A stretch of 64,000 nucleotides of DNA from Alcanivorax quisquiliarum (GCF_023051175.1 NZ_JALKII010000005.1:186001-250000), one strand, 5' to 3'; positions 20,942 through 29,466 are shown, numbered from the stretch's first letter. Translations and numbers: made by a program. Notes: generated by a model not told the origin, from the letters alone.

Positions 20942-21927
20942 ATCTTGCCCGGCAGCGGCGGGTGCTGTTTTTTGGCGGCAAGGGCGGCGTCGGCAAGACG
21001 ACGATGGCGTCGGCAGTGGCAGTGATGGCGGCCGAGCAGGGGCGCCGGGTGCTATTGGTGTCGACTGATCCGGCGCACAGTCTTGGCCACTTGTGGGGGC
21101 GGCGCATTGGCCCCCATGCGGTGCCGCTGATGGCGGGGCTGGATGGCCTGGAGATTGATCCGGCGGAGAGCCTTGAGAGCCATCTCGAGCAGGTCGGGCG
21201 TTCGCTCCGCAAGTTGATGCCGCACCATCTGGCGGGCGAGGTAGACAAGCATCTTGCCCGCTCTCGTGATGCGCCCGGCATCCATGAAGCGGCGTTGCTT
21301 GAGCGATTGGCGCAAACCCTGATCGACGGCATGCAGCAGTATGATTTGCTGGTGTTCGATACGGCGCCTTCGGGACACACGGCGCGTCTGATGGCGCTAC
21401 CGGAAATGATGACCGCCTGGACGGAAGGTATGCTGCGTCAGCGCGAGCGTAGCGACAAACTGGGTGCGGCCTTGCACGGGGCGGGCGGTGCGCAGGATAT
21501 GGCCGCACGCATTATTGGCAAGGGCGATCAGATTCTGACGCCCGCCCAGCGCGACGATACTATTCGCAGTGTGCTGAATCGGCGTCGCGAGCGGTTTGTG
21601 GTGCTGCGTGATGTGCTGGCTGATACGCAGCGCACGGGCTTCGTCATTGTGCTGGCGGCAGAGCGATTACCGGTGCTGGAAACCATCGAGTTCGAAGGGC
21701 AGCTGCGGCGCGCTGGCGTGCCGGTGGCCGGGCTGGTGGTCAACAAGCGTATGCCTGCGCAAGCGGGTGATTTTTTTGCGGAGAAACAGCAGCAGGAGCA
21801 GCACTATCTTGCCCAACTGCGAGAGGCATTGCCGCAGTTGCCCGTTGAGGAGGTGGTCTTGCAGCGCTTGGAGGTGGCGGGAGAGGATGGCATCAGGGCG
21901 CTCGCCGGGATGCTTCGTGCGGAGTGA
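20932..21927 (+). CDS. ArsA/Get3-family ATPase
   Basis: A 331-residue single-domain ATPase of the ArsA/Get3 (TRC40) type. The deviant P-loop GGKGGVGKTT is at residues 15-24, STDPAHSLG is switch-I-like, and LLVFDTAPSGHT is the switch II region. Only one ATPase half is present, unlike the duplicated ArsA of arsenite pumps, and no arsB or arsR is nearby, so arsenic resistance is unlikely. Get3-type proteins work as dimers handling hydrophobic clients. GTG 20932 was chosen because GGAG lies eight bases upstream and it overlaps the preceding stop; GTG 20884 is possible. Context suggests a role with CstA and the Cys-Cys protein. Confidence 0.85.
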   Translation: MLLNLARQRRVLFFGGKGGVGKTTMASAVAVMAAEQGRRVLLVSTDPAHSLGHLWGRRIGPHAVPLMAGLDGLEIDPAESLESHLEQVGRSLRKLMPHHLAGEVDKHLARSRDAPGIHEAALLERLAQTLIDGMQQYDLLVFDTAPSGHTARLMALPEMMTAWTEGMLRQRERSDKLGAALHGAGGAQDMAARIIGKGDQILTPAQRDDTIRSVLNRRRERFVVLRDVLADTQRTGFVIVLAAERLPVLETIEFEGQLRRAGVPVAGLVVNKRMPAQAGDFFAEKQQQEQHYLAQLREALPQLPVEEVVLQRLEVAGEDGIRALAGMLRAE

Positions 21928-21940
21928 GCAGCGCCAGACA

Positions 21941-22100
21941 AGCGCAGTGTGTTGGAGTAAAGCCCAGCGTCTTGGACTAATGCATAGTGGCTTGTAATAA
22001 GGCGCAGCATGGGACGTCAAGGCGAGCAGCATGCTGGAATAAAACGCAGCACGCTGGGGAAGGAGTGCTGGGGAAAGGAGCGCTGGGGAAAGGAACATCG
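21941..22100. repeat. Degenerate 20-bp tandem repeat array
   Basis: Units of exactly 20 bases start at 21941, 21961, 21981 and 22001, then a 22-base unit at 22021. Most units have a GC-AG core and end in TAA or CAA (for example AGCCCAGCGTCTTGGACTAA). After 22050 it passes into three 14-15-base units of GCTGGGGAAAGGA type. It lies between the convergent arsA and host-attachment genes. No coding sense is apparent. Confidence 0.7.
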
Positions 22101-22343
22101 GAACATTAGAGCAGGGAACGCTGGAGCAAGCAGCCCCAGAGCAAGCAACGCAGGAACAAAAGCACAGCAACCCGGAGCAAAAACCTCATTAAGTCCGGGC
22201 GAAAAGATACGGCCAGGCCGAGCCGGGAAATTAACGGAATAACCACTCCAGTAACGAAGATGGCGCGGCGCAGTGATCGTGCCGTGCCGCACACCTCCAC
22301 GCCAGCTTCGGTGGCCGCGCAGAGATGGCGGCGTGCCAGTTGT
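22101..22343. other. Convergent intergenic tail
   Basis: Contains low-complexity GGAGCAA/AGAGCAA runs continuing from the tandem repeat. A 10-bp imperfect stem (22262-22271 with 22279-22288, two G-T pairs) could terminate transcription from one or both sides. No gene seen. Confidence 0.4.
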
Positions 22344-22772
22344 TCAGTCGAACAGATACTCGCGGATGCGGGCCTCTTCCTCGTTGACCAGATTTTTCTG
22401 CACTGATTTGTCCACCATCTTTTCCAGCTGGTGGTTCATGCTTTGGCGTAGTGCGCCGAGGAAGGTGGGCGGCGCCACCACCATCAGTGTTTCAAAGCGC
22501 TGCCGGTTGCGGCCAGCGTCCAGTGCTTCGCAGATTTCCCGTGCAAAGGCCAGTTGCTGTTGCTCGCGAATATCCGGTGCTTCGATGGCGCTGCGGCTTT
22601 CGTTGGCGCTTTCGAAAAGCCGGCCGGGCCGGTCGGTGTAAATGTCCTGTTCTCGCAAGCGGGATTCGGGGAAGTTGAGTTCGGTAACGGCGGTGAGGGG
22701 TTTGACGCGGTTGGCCGCATAGAAGATGCGCGCACGGGAGCTGTCGGCAACAACGATCCAGGTTTTCTCCAT
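22344..22772 (-). CDS. Host attachment family protein
   Basis: A 142-residue cytosolic protein beginning EKTWIVVADSSRARIFYA, the hallmark of the family annotated as 'host attachment protein' after plant-associated bacteria. The central LAFAREICEALDAGRNRQRFETLMVVAPP and the C-terminal LGALRQSM...EKMVDKSVQKNL complete the pattern. The molecular function is not established and the name should not be taken to imply host association here. ATG at 22772 is preceded by AGGAGG; a longer frame upstream lacks family similarity. The SGNH hydrolase gene lies upstream on the same strand, 65 bases away. Confidence 0.8.
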   Translation of the reverse strand: MEKTWIVVADSSRARIFYAANRVKPLTAVTELNFPESRLREQDIYTDRPGRLFESANESRSAIEAPDIREQQQLAFAREICEALDAGRNRQRFETLMVVAPPTFLGALRQSMNHQLEKMVDKSVQKNLVNEEEARIREYLFD

Positions 22773-22837
22773 GGTGGCCTCCTTGGCGGTGGGGGTGGCG
22801 GGCCGGAAGCCGCCCGCCGCCCATGCGGGGGATGCTA

Positions 22838-23563
22838 TCAACGAGGGTGGCGCAGCGCGGGGATTTTCTCAAGCATCTGCCGGGCCAATGCATCGCCCAT
22901 GGCGCGGTAGCCGGCTGCGGAAGGGTGATAGCCGTCACGGGCCAGCAACGACGGATGTTGCAACTTGCCGTATGAGAGATAAGGCGTTCCGGTTTCCGCG
23001 CAAATCTCGCGCAGGGAACTGTCAAGCTGTGCAGCGCGGGTGCCGATGACGTAGCGCAGCGGTTGCGGCAGCGCCGTAAAGTGGCGCATGGGCGGCACGG
23101 GTGAGAAGCACAATGTGGCATGTGGCGCGAGTGCGCTGATCAATTGCCGCAGCTCGGCGCGCCAGCGTTTGAGCGATGTCAGCGCGGTGGTGTCGTTTAC
23201 GCCCATCATGATCAGGATGATATCCGGCGCGTGCTCGTCGGGAGCCGTGGCAGGCAGTGGTTTGTCCAGCAGGTCAGCCAGGCGCAAGCCGTTGGTGCCA
23301 TGGCAATGCCAATGGACACGACCGCCGATGCGCTGCGCCAGTGGGGCGGCGATGGCCGGCCCAAGGCCGTGCGCCTGTTTTTCCACGCCGACGCCCGCTA
23401 CCGGCGATTCACCGATGACAAGCAGGCGCAGTGCGGGGCCTTCGCCGCAGTGGCCGTGCTGCGGCCCGGCGGCTTCCGGCAGGCGGGGAGTGCCGTGCCG
23501 GGTGTGCCGTGCCTGCCATAGCAGCAGTGGGCAGAGAACCAGGAGGAGCAACCAGAATCGCAT
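22838..23563 (-). CDS. SGNH/GDSL-type esterase, membrane-anchored or secreted
   Basis: A 241-residue hydrolase with N-terminal hydrophobic segment RFWLLLLVLCPLLLW acting as signal peptide or anchor. The catalytic Ser lies in VIGESPVAGVG (block I), followed by the block II Gly in CHGTNGL, the Asn in MGVNDT (block III) and the Asp/His pair in DGYHPS (block V). SGNH enzymes cleave ester bonds of lipids or acetylated sugars; the substrate is unknown. The chosen ATG gives a normal signal sequence; an upstream in-frame start would add eleven charged residues. Confidence 0.82.
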   Translation of the reverse strand: MRFWLLLLVLCPLLLWQARHTRHGTPRLPEAAGPQHGHCGEGPALRLLVIGESPVAGVGVEKQAHGLGPAIAAPLAQRIGGRVHWHCHGTNGLRLADLLDKPLPATAPDEHAPDIILIMMGVNDTTALTSLKRWRAELRQLISALAPHATLCFSPVPPMRHFTALPQPLRYVIGTRAAQLDSSLREICAETGTPYLSYGKLQHPSLLARDGYHPSAAGYRAMGDALARQMLEKIPALRHPR

Positions 23564-23644
23564 CGTTTTTCCATTGTCGCGGCCGTGCCGAGTCAAGGCC
23601 GCGTTGTGTTGTTGGCAAGCCCTCCACCGAAGCTTTGCCGGGGA

Positions 23645-24682
23645 TCAGGGGCAGGGATAGGTGTGGATGGCATGGATGGCATCCAGCTCCTGTTCCAGTT
23701 CCTTGTCTATGTTCACCGCCAGGCTGCCCAGGTTTTCTTCCAGTTGGGCGGTGCTGGTAGCGCCGATGATGTTGCTGGCGACAAAAGGCCGTGTGGTGAC
23801 ATATTGCAAGGCCAGCTGGGCCAGTGATACCCCGCGTTGTTCAGCCAGCGCCTGGTATTTCGCCGTTGCGGTGAGGCTTTGCTCGCTGGTGTAGCGGGAG
23901 AATTGCTTGAACAGCGTCAGCCGGGCGCCTTCCGGGCGCTGGCCATTGAGATATTTGCCACTGAGCATGCCGAAGGCCATCGGCGAATAGGCCAGCAGGC
24001 CCAGTTGCTCGCGATGGGCTATTTCTGCCAGACCCACTTCAAAGCTGCGATTGAGCAGGGAGTAGGGGTTCTGGATGGATGCCGGGCGTGCCATGCCAAG
24101 CCGTTCTGCCTCGTGGATGCAGGTCATTGCGCCCCAGGCGGTTTCGTTGGAAAGACCGTAGTGGCGGATTTTTCCCTGCTTGACCAGATCATCCAGTACC
24201 GCCAGCGTTTCGGCGATCGGCACAGCGTCGCTGTCGTCACGGTGCCGGTAGCCCAGGCGGCCAAAGAAATTGGTGCTGCGCTCGGGCCAGTGCAACTGGT
24301 ACAGATCAATCACGTCTGTCTGCAAGCGCCGCAGGCTGCCTTCTATCGCTTGGGTAATGTGTTCGCGGTTGAGCCGGGGGCCGCCGCGAATATGGCTCAT
24401 CCAGTCGCCCGGGCCGGTCACTTTCGTGGCCAGCACCAGATCCTGCCGCCGCCCGGTCTTGGCCAGCCAGTTGCCGATGATTTCTTCGGTCTTGCCGGCT
24501 GTTTCTGCGGAGGAGGGCACGGCATACATTTCGGCAGTATCAAAAAAGTTGATACCGTGGGCCACGGCCATGTCCATCTGGGCGAAAGCCTCTTCCTGGG
24601 TATTCTGGTTGCCCCAGGTCATGGTGCCCAGGCAAAGGGCACTGACGCTCAGGTCGGTGTTGCCAAGACGACGATATTGCAT
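23645..24682 (-). CDS. tas: Aldo/keto reductase, Tas-like
   Basis: A 345-residue aldo/keto reductase, the same length as E. coli Tas. It begins MQYRRLGNTDLSVSALCLGTMTWG and carries the expected tetrad: Asp and Tyr in FFDTAEMY, Lys in LATKV, His in YQLHWPER. The insertion with STNFFGRLGY is typical of the Tas subgroup. The family reduces aldehydes and ketones with NADPH in a TIM barrel; the true substrate of Tas is unsettled. ATG 24682 has CAGGAG upstream. It is transcribed divergently from the carotenoid oxygenase, with 167 bases between. Confidence 0.88.
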   Translation of the reverse strand: MQYRRLGNTDLSVSALCLGTMTWGNQNTQEEAFAQMDMAVAHGINFFDTAEMYAVPSSAETAGKTEEIIGNWLAKTGRRQDLVLATKVTGPGDWMSHIRGGPRLNREHITQAIEGSLRRLQTDVIDLYQLHWPERSTNFFGRLGYRHRDDSDAVPIAETLAVLDDLVKQGKIRHYGLSNETAWGAMTCIHEAERLGMARPASIQNPYSLLNRSFEVGLAEIAHREQLGLLAYSPMAFGMLSGKYLNGQRPEGARLTLFKQFSRYTSEQSLTATAKYQALAEQRGVSLAQLALQYVTTRPFVASNIIGATSTAQLEENLGSLAVNIDKELEQELDAIHAIHTYPCP

Positions 24683-24765
24683 GCTCCGCTCCTGTTGATC
24701 GATGAGCCCGGATGATAGCGGCGCGCCGGACGAGGGGCCATCGCAGTGCGAGATGTGAGCCGGGC

Positions 24766-24798
24766 GGAGCAGGTTGGCGCGGGTTGGAGCAGGCTGGC
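24766..24798. repeat. 20-bp-spaced direct repeat in a divergent promoter region
   Basis: GGAGCAGGTTGGC (24766) and GGAGCAGGCTGGC (24786) differ at one base and start exactly 20 bases apart, between the aldo/keto reductase and carotenoid oxygenase genes. This spacing suits a protein contacting one face of the helix, but no regulator is known. Confidence 0.5.
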
Positions 24799-24849
24799 AA
24801 GATGGAGCTTTGGTGCCAGATGGGGTTGAGCTTACAGCCGGGAGCAATC

Positions 24850-26358
24850 ATGCAAAGTGAAGTGCAAGCAACGGAAAATGCGGCGCGAGCCACGGACAAT
24901 GCGGCGCAAGCCACCAGCGCTACCGCCGGCGATGATCCGCTGCGGCAGCATCTTGGCGGCTTCCAGGCACTGGAACAGGAATTCGACTACCAGATTCCCG
25001 CCAGCGAGATCCGTGGCCGGGTGCCAGCGGCGGTGCGGGGCACTTTTTTTCGTATCGGGCCGGGGCGTAACAGCCTCGGCGGGCAGGCGTTCGGCCACTG
25101 GTTCGATGGCGATGGCATGATGCATGCCCTTACCTTTACCGAAAGCGGCGCCTGGTATCGCAATCGCTACGTGCGCACGCCGAAGTACCTTGGCGAAACC
25201 GCCGCAGGGCAAATCCGTTATCGCTCGTTCGGGCATAACGCGCCGGGTGGCTGGCGCAAGAACATCGGCCGCCCGCCCGCCAACTGTGCCAATACCAGCA
25301 TGGTCTGGCATGGCGAGCGGCTGCTGGCATTGTGGGAGGGTGGCAGGCCCTGGGAACTGGATCCGGCCACGCTGGAGACGCGTGGCGAGTTCAGTTATGG
25401 CGGCAAGCTCCGGCTTTGGGAGCCCTTCAGTGCCCATGGCAAGGTGCACCCCGGCAACGGCTGCTACTACAACCACGGTGTCACCATGGGCCTGAGCGGC
25501 CCGCGCATCAATCTGTATCAGATCAGCCCGGCGGGGCAACTGGCGCGCAAGGCGCACTTCAATATCGATCGGCTGGCCTTTGTGCATGATGCCGCGCTGG
25601 GGGCTCGCCACTGGGTGTTTCTGGTGCATCCGTTGGCCATGGAAGGCATGGCGCCTTTTCTGTTCGGCCTCAAGACGTTTGATGAATCGGTCGCCTTCCG
25701 GCCCGAATGGGGCATGAAAGCCTATGTGGTGTCGCTGGATACGCTGGAGGTGGTGCGCGTGTTCGAGTTGCCGCCGTTTGCGGTGTTCCATGTGGGCAAT
25801 TGTCGCGAGCGCGGTGACGAGCTGGTGCTGGAGCTGGTGCGCTTCGAGGATTACGCCGTCGCCGATACCTTGCGCAATGTCTTTGCCGGCGGGGCCGCAA
25901 AAGGCGGGGCTCTTTGGCAGATATCGCTGAACCTGCGCTCCGGCACCTCGGCGCTTGCGCCGCTGCCACAGCTGGCAACGTGCGAATTTCCCCAGTGGGA
26001 TGAGCGTTTCAGCACCGCAGAGAGCCGATTTTTGTATAGCGCGGCGATCCTGGAAAATGGCACACCGGGTTTCTTCAATGGCGTGCAGCGGCTCGATACC
26101 GAAGCCGGCGAGCTGGCGATGCATGATTTCGGGCCGGGCCGGTTTACCTCCGAGGCGGTTTTTGTACCGGAAGGGGAGGCCGAGGGGGCAGGTTATTTGT
26201 GCGCGGTGGTGTATGATGCCGCCAGCGATCGCAGCGAGGTGGTGTTGCTGGATGCGCGCAGCCGGCAGCTGGAAGAAGTGGCCGCGGTGCCGCTGCGCAA
26301 CCATGTGCCCTTCGGGTTCCATTGTGGTTATACCAGCCGAGCCTTTTTGCCCACCTGA
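24850..26358 (+). CDS. Carotenoid cleavage oxygenase family protein
   Basis: A 502-residue member of the carotenoid/lignostilbene dioxygenase family, which folds as a seven-bladed propeller with an iron held by four histidines. Candidate ligands lie in the SAHGKVHP, FVHDAA, AVFHVGN and GFHCGYT segments; GHWFDGDGMMH near residue 80 is the family's first signature. It cleaves a conjugated double bond of a carotenoid, apocarotenoid or stilbene; which one is unknown. ATG 24850 follows GGGAGC. The first 27 residues include a 7-residue repeat (TENAARA, TDNAAQA) that is probably disordered. Confidence 0.87.
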   Translation: MQSEVQATENAARATDNAAQATSATAGDDPLRQHLGGFQALEQEFDYQIPASEIRGRVPAAVRGTFFRIGPGRNSLGGQAFGHWFDGDGMMHALTFTESGAWYRNRYVRTPKYLGETAAGQIRYRSFGHNAPGGWRKNIGRPPANCANTSMVWHGERLLALWEGGRPWELDPATLETRGEFSYGGKLRLWEPFSAHGKVHPGNGCYYNHGVTMGLSGPRINLYQISPAGQLARKAHFNIDRLAFVHDAALGARHWVFLVHPLAMEGMAPFLFGLKTFDESVAFRPEWGMKAYVVSLDTLEVVRVFELPPFAVFHVGNCRERGDELVLELVRFEDYAVADTLRNVFAGGAAKGGALWQISLNLRSGTSALAPLPQLATCEFPQWDERFSTAESRFLYSAAILENGTPGFFNGVQRLDTEAGELAMHDFGPGRFTSEAVFVPEGEAEGAGYLCAVVYDAASDRSEVVLLDARSRQLEEVAAVPLRNHVPFGFHCGYTSRAFLPT

Positions 26359-26421
26359 ACGGTCGTCGGAGATGAGCCTGGGTAAACAACCCCGAGGCGG
26401 CATTTATGCCGGTGAAACCGC

Positions 26422-26450
26422 TTGTTTTAGCGGGGGTGCTTGGGTAGAAT
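26422..26450 (+). promoter_or_regulatory. Promoter for rplM-rpsI
   Basis: TTGTTT (26422-26427) and TAGAAT (26445-26450) are separated by exactly 17 bases, a good sigma-70 arrangement, 79 bases upstream of the rplM start. Confidence 0.65.
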
Positions 26451-26462
26451 GCGCGCTCTCTT

Positions 26463-26485
26463 ACCCGATGGTGCGCCATCGGCTG
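26463..26485 (+). promoter_or_regulatory. Hairpin in the rplM 5' leader
   Basis: A perfect 7-bp stem CCGATGG/CCATCGG with loop TGCG (26465-26482) lies just after the predicted transcription start. Leaders of ribosomal protein operons often hold such structures for feedback by the encoded protein; L13 autoregulation is known in E. coli, but its use of this hairpin is inferred. Confidence 0.45.
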
Positions 26486-26528
26486 GGTCATATTTGCCCG
26501 TAAACGCCTGAATTTGGGAAAGAATTTC

Positions 26529-26957
26529 ATGAAAACCTTCAGCGCCAAACCGGACAGCGTAAAACGCGACTGGTATGTGGTAGACGCTTCCGGCAAAACG
26601 CTGGGCCGCCTGGCCAGCCAGATTGCTACTCGTCTGCGCGGCAAGCACAAGCCGGAATACACCCCACATGTGGATACCGGTGATTACATCGTTGTGATCA
26701 ACGCTGAAAAAATTCATGTCACTGGCAACAAGGTCAGCGACAAGATGTACTACCGCCACACTGGCTTCCCCGGTGGTATCCGTGAAGCCAACTTCGAGAC
26801 CCTGATTGCCAAGAAGCCCGAGCAGGTGCTGGAACTGGCCGTGAAGGGCATGATGCCGCGCAGCCCGCTGGGCCGCGCCATGCTGGGCAAGCTGAAAGTG
26901 TATGCTGGTGGTGAGCACCCGCACACTGCACAGCAGCCGCAGGCACTGGAAATCTAA
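26529..26957 (+). CDS. rplM: 50S ribosomal protein L13
   Basis: A 142-residue protein, the same length as E. coli L13, with the diagnostic [21 protein letters not shown] near the N-terminus and [23 protein letters not shown] near the C-terminus. L13 binds 23S rRNA early in large-subunit assembly. ATG 26529 was chosen over an in-frame upstream start at 26514 because family members begin MKTFSAK. It is followed after ten bases by rpsI, the universal partner. Confidence 0.98.
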   Translation: MKTFSAKPDSVKRDWYVVDASGKTLGRLASQIATRLRGKHKPEYTPHVDTGDYIVVINAEKIHVTGNKVSDKMYYRHTGFPGGIREANFETLIAKKPEQVLELAVKGMMPRSPLGRAMLGKLKVYAGGEHPHTAQQPQALEI

Positions 26958-26967
26958 GGGGTATTTG

Positions 26968-27363
26968 ATGGCAACTGTAGCATCCAATTACGGCACTGGC
27001 CGCCGCAAGACTTCCGCAGCTCGCGTATTTCTGCGCCCCGGTAGCGGCAAGATCGTTGTCAACGGCCGTCCGCTGGACGAATATTTCGGTCGCGAAACTG
27101 CGCGCATGGTAGTGCGTCAGCCGCTGGAGCTGGTCGAAATGACCGAGCGTTTCGATATTCTGGTAACGGTTGCTGGTGGTGGCAACACCGGGCAGGCCGG
27201 TGCCATTCGTCACGGCATTACTCGCGCTCTGATCGATTATGACGAAGCACTGCGTTCGCCGCTGCGTCGTGCGGGTTATGTGACCCGTGATGCGCGTGAA
27301 GTCGAGCGCAAGAAGATCGGCCTGCACAAAGCCCGTAAGCGCCCGCAGTTCTCCAAGCGCTGA
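26968..27363 (+). CDS. rpsI: 30S ribosomal protein S9
   Basis: A 131-residue S9 with [19 protein letters not shown] at the start, [19 protein letters not shown] in the middle and the basic tail [11 protein letters not shown] at the C-terminus, the part that reaches the decoding site in the 30S subunit. It shares a transcript with rplM and is followed by a strong terminator. Confidence 0.98.
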   Translation: MATVASNYGTGRRKTSAARVFLRPGSGKIVVNGRPLDEYFGRETARMVVRQPLELVEMTERFDILVTVAGGGNTGQAGAIRHGITRALIDYDEALRSPLRRAGYVTRDAREVERKKIGLHKARKRPQFSKR

Positions 27364-27381
27364 TACAGTTTGTATGGCCCG

Positions 27382-27412
27382 AAAAGCCCAGCCGAATGGC
27401 TGGGCTTTTTTT
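27382..27412 (+). terminator. Intrinsic terminator of rplM-rpsI
   Basis: The stem AAAAGCCCAGCC/GGCTGGGCTTTT with a GAAT loop runs straight into a T7 run, a textbook Rho-independent terminator. Confidence 0.93.
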
Positions 27413-27458
27413 ATGGTCAAATCAGCCATTTATCGCGGCTCCGGTGGGTTTAATCCGG

Positions 27459-27487
27459 TTGTCAGCTGATGGCTTTTTCTTTACCAT
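27459..27487 (+). promoter_or_regulatory. Candidate promoter for petABC
   Basis: TTGTCA (27459-27464) and TACCAT (27482-27487) are 17 bases apart, 90 bases before petA and after the rpsI terminator. Confidence 0.5.
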
Positions 27488-27577
27488 TTGCGGCGCCTTA
27501 TTCCGCCCGGAACGTGGGGTCTTTTGCCTCGCGTCGACCGAACCACCCGAGCGTGGGATCCAGGGGAGATCATCTCG

Positions 27578-28171
27578 ATGAGTAAAGACGGCGTAAACAC
27601 CAGCCGGCGTACCTTTCTGATTGGCCTGACGTCTGCCGTCGGTGCTGTGGGCGCAGTCGGTGTTGCAGTTCCCTTTGTCAAGTCATGGCTGCCCAGCGCC
27701 CGGGCCGAAAACGCCGGCGCGCCTGTGCAGATCGACATCAGCAAACTCGAGCCGGGCCAGCGTGTGGTTCGCGAGTGGCGTGGCCAGCCGGTGTGGGTGG
27801 TGCGGCGTACACCGGAAATGTTGTCAGGCCTTGAGAAGCTGGCCGCCGGCAACGTGCTGGCTGATCCGGAGTCCGAAAACACCAACCAGCAGCCGGGCTA
27901 TGCGCAGAACGCGCATCGCTCGATCAAGCCGGAAGTGCTGGTGCTGATCGGCACCTGTACCCATCTGGGTTGCTCACCGACGTATAACCCGCAACCGACG
28001 GTACAACTGGAGCAGGGCGGCTTCTTCTGCCCGTGCCATGGCTCCATGTTCGATTTCGCGGGACGGGTGTATCGCAGTGTGCCGGCGCCGACCAATCTGG
28101 TCGTGCCGCCGCATTCCTATCTCAGCGATGCCGTCATCATCATTGGCTCTGAAGAAGGGGAGACCGCGTGA
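27578..28171 (+). CDS. petA: Ubiquinol-cytochrome c reductase, Rieske iron-sulfur subunit
   Basis: A 197-residue Rieske protein of the cytochrome bc1 complex. SRRTFLIG near the N-terminus followed by a hydrophobic stretch is a Tat-type targeting signal that stays as the membrane anchor. The 2Fe-2S ligands are C127 and H129 (CTHLGC) and C151 and H154 (CPCHGS), with the disulfide pair C132/C153. It accepts electrons from ubiquinol and passes them to cytochrome c1. The ATG at 27578 is preceded by GGGGAG. The stop overlaps the petB start. Confidence 0.96.
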   Translation: MSKDGVNTSRRTFLIGLTSAVGAVGAVGVAVPFVKSWLPSARAENAGAPVQIDISKLEPGQRVVREWRGQPVWVVRRTPEMLSGLEKLAAGNVLADPESENTNQQPGYAQNAHRSIKPEVLVLIGTCTHLGCSPTYNPQPTVQLEQGGFFCPCHGSMFDFAGRVYRSVPAPTNLVVPPHSYLSDAVIIIGSEEGETA

Positions 28172-29466
28172 TGGGGATCATCAAAGGCACGGTGGATTGG
28201 GTTGATGCCCGGCTGCCGGTGGTCAACGCTTTCAAGAAGCACATGTCCGAGTATTACGCACCGAAGAATTTCAACTTCTGGTACTACTTCGGCGTGCTCT
28301 CGATGGTGGTGCTGGTCAACCAGCTGCTGACCGGCATCTGGCTGACCATGTTCTATTCGCCCACCGATGCGTTTGCCTCGGTGGAATACATCATGCGCGA
28401 CGTGCAATGGGGCTGGCTGATCCGCTATATGCATGCGGTCGGTGCCTCTGCTTTCTTTGCGGTCGTCTACCTGCACATGTTCCGTGGTTTGATGTACGGC
28501 TCTTACAAGCCGCCGCGTGAGCTGGTGTGGATCTTCGGCATGATGATCTACCTGGCGCTGATGGCGGAAGGTTTCCTGGGTTATGTGCTGCCCTGGGGCA
28601 ACATGTCCTACTGGGGCGCACAGGTCATCATTTCGCTGGCCGAAGCCATTCCGTTCCAGGTGCTGCCCTTTGTCGATGGCGCCGAAGCCGCTGCCATGGG
28701 TGAAGCACTTACCACCTGGGTGCGTGGTGACTACCTGCTCTCCGATGCGACTGTGAACAAGTTCTTCGCGCTGCACGTGGTGGCAATTCCGCTGGTGCTG
28801 GTAGCACTGGTGGTGCTGCATATTCTGGCGCTGCACGAAGTGGGTTCCAACAACCCGGATGGCGTCGAGATCAAGCAAAACAAGGATGAAAACGGCATTC
28901 CCAAAGATGGCATTCCGTTCCACCCTTATTACACAGTGAAAGACCTTGTCGGTGTGGTGGTGTTCCTGATGGTGTTCGCCGTGGTGATCTTCTTCTTCCC
29001 CGATGGCGGCGGCTATTTCATCGAGCGTCCGAACTTCGAACCGGCCAACCCGCTGGCCACGCCTGATCATATTGCGCCAGTGTGGTACTATGGCCCATAT
29101 TACGCCATGTTGCGTGCTACCACCTTCAGCTTCCTGTTCGATGCCAAGACCTGGGGTCTGATCATCATGGGCGGCGCCATTGCGATCCTGTTTGTGGTGC
29201 CGTGGCTCGACCGTCATCCGGTCAAGTCGATCCGCTACAAGGGCATGGTCAGCAAGGTGACCCTGATGCTGTTCGCGGTATTCTTCCTGTTCCTGGGTTT
29301 CCTGGGGACGCAACCAGCGGATAACAGCTTCCTGGGTATCAGTTTCACCGGCTGGGCGCAGATCGGCACGTTCTACTATTTCATCTATTTCCTGGTGATC
29401 CTGCCGTTCGGTCACCGTTTTGAAAAGTCGAAACCAGTTCCGGATCGCGTCACAGGAGGCCACTGA
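28171..29466 (+). CDS. petB: Ubiquinol-cytochrome c reductase, cytochrome b subunit
   Basis: A 431-residue polytopic cytochrome b. The two heme b groups are held by paired histidines in RYMHAVGASAFFAVVYLHMF and FALHVVAIPLVLVALVVLH. The Qo-site loop shows PWGNMSYWGAQV and the PEWY-like region is replaced by PVWYYGPYYAMLR. It carries ubiquinol oxidation and quinone reduction in the inner membrane. ATG 28171 overlaps the petA stop (TGATG) and has GGGGAG eight bases upstream; GTG 28168 would add one residue. It overlaps petC by one base. Confidence 0.95.
   Translation: MGIIKGTVDWVDARLPVVNAFKKHMSEYYAPKNFNFWYYFGVLSMVVLVNQLLTGIWLTMFYSPTDAFASVEYIMRDVQWGWLIRYMHAVGASAFFAVVYLHMFRGLMYGSYKPPRELVWIFGMMIYLALMAEGFLGYVLPWGNMSYWGAQVIISLAEAIPFQVLPFVDGAEAAAMGEALTTWVRGDYLLSDATVNKFFALHVVAIPLVLVALVVLHILALHEVGSNNPDGVEIKQNKDENGIPKDGIPFHPYYTVKDLVGVVVFLMVFAVVIFFFPDGGGYFIERPNFEPANPLATPDHIAPVWYYGPYYAMLRATTFSFLFDAKTWGLIIMGGAIAILFVVPWLDRHPVKSIRYKGMVSKVTLMLFAVFFLFLGFLGTQPADNSFLGISFTGWAQIGTFYYFIYFLVILPFGHRFEKSKPVPDRVTGGH

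Noticed and set aside
20932-21927. Arsenite-pump ATPase for arsenic resistance
   Set aside because: Single ATPase half and no arsB, arsC or arsR nearby; Get3-like role is more likely.
24832-26403. 523-residue minus-strand open frame opposite the carotenoid oxygenase
   Set aside because: Antisense shadow; the plus strand carries the iron-binding motifs.
28117-29463. 448-residue minus-strand open frame opposite petB
   Set aside because: Composition (His/Gln/Asp-rich) is that of reverse-read membrane protein codons.
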